From Acanthaster planci (taxonomy: Eukaryota; Echinodermata; Asteroidea; Valvatida; Acanthasteridae): a stretch of DNA of 13,359 bases. The position numbers and the translations under genes were made by a program. The stretch spans positions 662,893-676,251 of the forward strand of contig NW_019091491.1 in the NCBI RefSeq assembly GCF_001949145.1. The letters are read 5' to 3'. The notes beneath the pieces are model-generated. The model was not told the DNA's origin. It worked only from the letters and a program-made list of their open reading frames with translations, and searched no databases. Position 1 is the stretch's first letter. Every line of letters starts with the position of its first letter. Below are positions 10,201 through 13,359 of the stretch, piece after piece.

Positions 10201-12298
10201 AAACCGTCAGCTTTCACCTTCCCAGGAGTTGACGTGGAAAAGGGTGTGGCTGAAAAGTCACCGCGCTAAAGCAAAGGATGCAAATTTGACGCATTATGAC
10301 TCTTGATTAGAAGTGCAGTCAACTTTTGTTCTCAGAAACCTTATTCCGATGGTAACACTTGGAGAGGAACACTTCAACATGAGTGATGCCATTCATACTC
10401 AGTGTTTGGTCATAAACTTAACTTGAATGATTCTGAACAACATAAAAAAGGATGAGTTAGTGACCATTGAGGAATCAACCTGTTGAAAAACGGTTTTCCT
10501 ATTTGAGAGATTCTAGGTAAAAAAATTAGGTGTACAATTGAAAAGGAAAGCCGGCAGAATTTTCCAGACAAACAACTTTGCCTTTGAGAGAGATTCCGCT
10601 GGACACTACACCTACAATCGCCACCCCCAAGAAGGCAACACAGATTTTTGAAACCAGATGTGTGACTACATGTGCATGCACAAGCTTACATCCTTAATGC
10701 CCTACAAAGAAGCAATTGCCAACTTTGTATTCTTATAGAAGTTCGTGTATACATTGTTATGTACAGGTCCCTCATGGGATACTCTTATCACATCATGAAT
10801 TTCTGTGGTATTGTAGTTCAGCTTGTCTGTTTGTACTCACTAAAATTTAGGGTGGAGTTTACTTGTTTAATATACAGGTAGGCAGTTACATACACGTACA
10901 TGTATACTAGTACCTGCAGTGCATTTTTGCAAGTTTAATGTAAACAAACACACATGCAGAAGTGATACCTGCCAATGCAGGTGTATGAATGTACGGTATG
11001 TGGATAAAAAAGCATGTGACACGTCCATGTATGAAGATGACCAAAGTACAAAGTTTGGCAATCTAATTTTGACATTTTCTCCCATTTGTCATGTTCTTCA
11101 ATGCAAACATCCACTCACAAGTGTACTGTGACCTCTAATATCAAATCTTTCCCTACTCAAGTTTTCCCAGACTTCAGGGACCAAGACTTGAAAGCACCTG
11201 TCAATTTTCGCAAACTCCCTCCACTCCTTGAAGAGCTGAGTTTATATTGAGGCTCCTTACAGAGGAAAGACCAAATCAACTGCTAACCAACCATAACCTC
11301 CACCACTGCAAACTCCTGTCCACTTTTCAACATGTCTAGACAACTGACCAATAGGACGGTTCAAATTCAAGGTACAAAAACATATGACCTCCAGCCTGAG
11401 AAATGCTGTCATCTCCTCCAAAAGAAGTTAAACCTGCAAAGATTCTCCAACTCCCAAATCTCTGAAGTCCACCTCCTGCCGGGGCAATCCTTTCCCCTTG
11501 GAGGGTGGAAGGCCCTCCCAACAGACTTCCGTACGGGGGCTCAGGTACACTTTGCACTCAGCAGAGCCATTAGTGACTTCCACGCTGACATACTGAGGTC
11601 ACTTTACTCTCCTCAGATGAATTTTGTTTCCTGTTGGGCTAAATTTCATAGAACTCTTAAGCACAGTACATGTATGTATTTACAAAGCAAAACAGCAGAT
11701 AAGACAATAGGAATGTACATCACATGACATTTATGGATGGTAACTTGTTTCTGACAAGTTTAGCACCTAATGTTCTGTACCAAGCAGTGATGGATACTTA
11801 GGATACATGTACATGGACTATGCTTAGCAACTTCAGATCAACGCCAAATGCCATGTGATGTAATAATCAAAATGATCGGTAGCTGGCTTTGTCTTTGTGA
11901 CAAAAATGCTGAGCACTATTTCAGCTCAGTAAGCAACTTTATGAAATTGGTCCTGGCAGTGTTAAAACCTTGAAAACTCAGAGCTAAGCTTGGTCTAAAA
12001 TTGTGGGCACACTTGAGCTGAGCCTTAACTCCAGCTAACAGAAGACCTAGTAAACAATGACCGCAGTCATTTTCCAACTTGTGTTTTCACACATCTGTTA
12101 ATTTATTCTTCCTCAGCAGTATCTGCCAATCTACTGCAACTTTCCATGAATTTGAGTGGCACAAACAACTTGTGAGACATGCTGCAATGACTCACTTCTT
12201 CAAAAGTGGCACATGACATTTACTGTTGAAACATGACTGGATCCCGTTCCTGTAAAACAAACAAACACCCTCATTGGTCAACAAATATTAACACTTAC
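7267..12298 (-). other. TRAF7 intron (5032 nt), no gene recognised
   Basis: This intron lies between the RING-end exon and the zinc-finger micro-exon, bounded by GT at 12298-12297 and AG at 7268-7267. The split arginine codon it interrupts (AG|A) joins in frame. It is AT-rich, with scattered TACATGTA palindromes (for example 8171, 8525, 8617, 8685, 9867, 10897, 11667, 11804). It has small hairpins at 9744-9761 (stem TAAAAAC) and 9783-9801 (stem TGCTTTA). Short open frames on both strands show no recognisable domain, except the possible RING fragment at 10090-10180. Confidence 0.9.
10090..10180 (-). pseudogene. Possible degenerate RING-finger fragment
   Basis: In one minus-strand frame the sequence reads LFAPCGHISCSCA, like the central Cys-Gly-His-x-x-Cys of a C3HC4 RING. 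A few codons on, a different frame reads NQYSGCHVCKTD, like the closing Cys-x-x-Cys. A net frame change between the halves is required, the second metal-site spacing is C-x-C instead of C-x2-C, and a stop lies just upstream. It is not TRAF7's own RING, whose last pair is encoded at 12482. It could be a fossil of an inserted gene or chance. No parent gene can be named. Confidence 0.25.
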
Positions 12299-12482
12299 CT
12301 GCGTTCATTGACCCGTAATGTGCAAGGGCACCCATCTGGATCAACCACATATTCATCCTGTATCCCTGTCCCTGAAGGTTTACAGCCGTAGCGACAGTGA
12401 ATGTACAGTTCTCCAATCTGCTCACTGACTGCGATGTTGTTGACTACGACCGCTAACTTCATGTCATCCACAGGGCAGGTTT
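12299..12482 (-). CDS. TRAF7: TRAF7 internal exon: RING end and first TRAF zinc finger (partial gene)
   Basis: This is an internal exon of a TRAF7 orthologue, an E3 ubiquitin ligase that in vertebrates binds MEKK3 and feeds JNK/p38 and NF-kB signalling. The minus strand shows an acceptor ending tctttcag (AG at 12484-12483) and a donor GTAAGTGT (GT at 12298-12297). The exon is 184 nt: 2 nt completing a split codon, 60 codons, then AG of the next split codon. It opens with TCPVDD, matching the final Cys-Pro-Val-Asp of the vertebrate TRAF7 RING. NNIAVSEQIGELYIHC follows, which is close to the vertebrate protein as I remember it. Cys29 and Cys33 (HCRYGC) and Cys51/Cys53 belong to the first TRAF-type finger, which the next exon completes. 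The exon carrying most of the RING is not recognisable between here and 13359 and probably lies outside. Family assignment is very likely; orthology is by recall, not by alignment. Confidence 0.95.
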
Positions 12483-13006
12483 CTGAAAGACCATTACATA
12501 CAAGACAAGTAATTATGGACTCTATGTCTCCATTGTAGTCTCAAAGACAAAATACCAAATGTGACCAGCTCTAGAGAAATGGGTAATAAGTCGCCAGATT
12601 CAGGTTATGAGTTTTGATATGGCTGTATTTTGTACATCAAACGCTACAATTTGATATATAAATGACCCCTGTAGTGCGCTGCGTTCCGGCGATATATAGA
12701 CATTTGTATATCCACATTTTCGGATTCAATAAAAGCCCTTTTTGAGAAAAAGCTCATGTAGTGTAGCGCTTCAGAACACAATGCTACATGTATGTAGGAT
12801 TTCCTACTGAATGGTCAATTTTTCATCTTCATTCATCAGTATCCATGTTTGTAGTCACAAATTCTGAAAATATAAATATTAAAGAAAGTATTAAAGGAAA
12901 AAACACAAAATCACGTTTTTGAACAAATTTTTTCTTCTCCAAATAGAACTGGCCATTACGCGTTTTGGCAGTGTGTGACTAATAACCCTTTAAATTGCAG
13001 AGCGTG
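12483..13006. other. Non-coding stretch upstream of the TRAF7 RING-end exon
   Basis: By position this is intron on the minus strand, starting with the acceptor tctttcag. I searched it for the TRAF7 RING core (Cys-Gly-His-Thr-Phe-Cys type) and found none. It is AT-rich, with GATATATA motifs at about 12652 and 12692 and TACATGTA at 12785. Confidence 0.7.
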
Positions 13007-13359
13007 AACCAGTGTGGTACATTGTATGTTTACATGAACCAGTGTGGTACATTGCATGTGTACATAAACCAGTGTGGTACATTTGGACATTGTGTGTGCA
13101 CATGAACCAGTGTGGTACATTGCGTGTGTACATGAACCAGTGTGGTACATTGCATGTGTACATAAACCAGTGTGGTACATTTTGTACATTGTGTGTGCAC
13201 ATGAACCAGTGTGGTACATTGTGTGTGCACATGAACCAGTGTGGTACATTGCATGTGCACATGAACTAGTGTGGTACATTGTGTGTGCACATGAACCAGT
13301 GTGGTACATTGTGTGTGCACATGAACCAGTGTGGTACATTGTGTGTGCACATGAACCAG
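13007..13359. repeat. 30-bp minisatellite, at least 11 copies, runs off the right edge
   Basis: Units begin AACCAGTGTGGTACATT and end with a TG/CA-rich tail such as GTGTGTGCACATG. Eleven full units plus 6 nt are visible. Nine are exactly 30 bp; the third (13067-13104) and sixth (13165-13203) are 38 and 39 bp, through an internal duplication of ACATT. Units 1-3 and 4-6 form a repeated trimer of about 98 bp. As 30 is a multiple of 3, both strands stay open in several frames, giving 85-127-codon frames that are not genes. By position it falls in the TRAF7 intron upstream of the RING-end exon, if that intron extends this far. Confidence 0.97.

Noticed and set aside
12956-13350. Overlapping frames of 85-127 codons on both strands, with Cys/His-rich repeats
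   Set aside because: The 30-bp unit is divisible by three and lacks stops in several frames, so open frames are automatic. The Cys/His pattern is not a zinc finger family I recognise.
1-13359. CRISPR arrays, operons, riboswitches or phage genes
   Set aside because: The repeats are contiguous tandem units without unique spacers, and the gene has introns. Nothing prokaryotic or viral was seen.

Overview
The window looks like intronic and intergenic DNA from an animal nuclear genome. Coding sequence is sparse and split by canonical GT-AG introns; the rest is AT-rich, with minisatellites and short dispersed elements. The palindrome TACATGTA occurs far more often than chance would give. This style, together with a bilaterian signalling gene, suggests a marine invertebrate. 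A lancelet is my first guess, and an echinoderm, hemichordate or mollusc remains possible. The organism is an inference; the sequence does not prove it.

One gene is clear. It lies on the minus strand and is read from high to low coordinates. Three consecutive internal exons (12482-12299, 7266-7191, 5618-5342) join in frame through 5032-nt and 1572-nt introns into a 178-residue fragment. The fragment covers the last pair of the RING finger, the TRAF-type zinc fingers and the coiled coil of TRAF7, a RING/WD40 E3 ubiquitin ligase. The exons for the N-terminus and most of the RING should lie beyond the right edge. The WD40 exons should lie beyond the left edge; I found none in 1-5341. No promoter, start codon, stop codon or poly(A) signal of this gene can be assigned here.

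The rest is non-coding, region by region. 1-163 is a 53-55-bp tandem repeat cut by the window edge. 164-1385 has no gene. 1386-3358 is a long copy (A) of a TTAA-flanked transposon family; it carries an 11-copy 19-bp minisatellite and a roughly 1.2-kb internal segment with an array of small hairpins. 3359-5341 is featureless apart from one hairpin. 6535-7073 is a compact copy (B) of the same transposon, with intact TTAA ends, inside a TRAF7 intron. 7267-12298 is the large intron; it holds a possible degenerate RING-finger fragment near 10090-10180. 13007-13359 is a 30-bp minisatellite with a higher-order trimer, running off the right edge.

The most interesting material is not the gene. It is the transposon family, in which a 19-bp minisatellite appears to have grown from a monomer still visible in the sister copy, and the hairpin array at 2159-2375, whose stems change in a compensated way.
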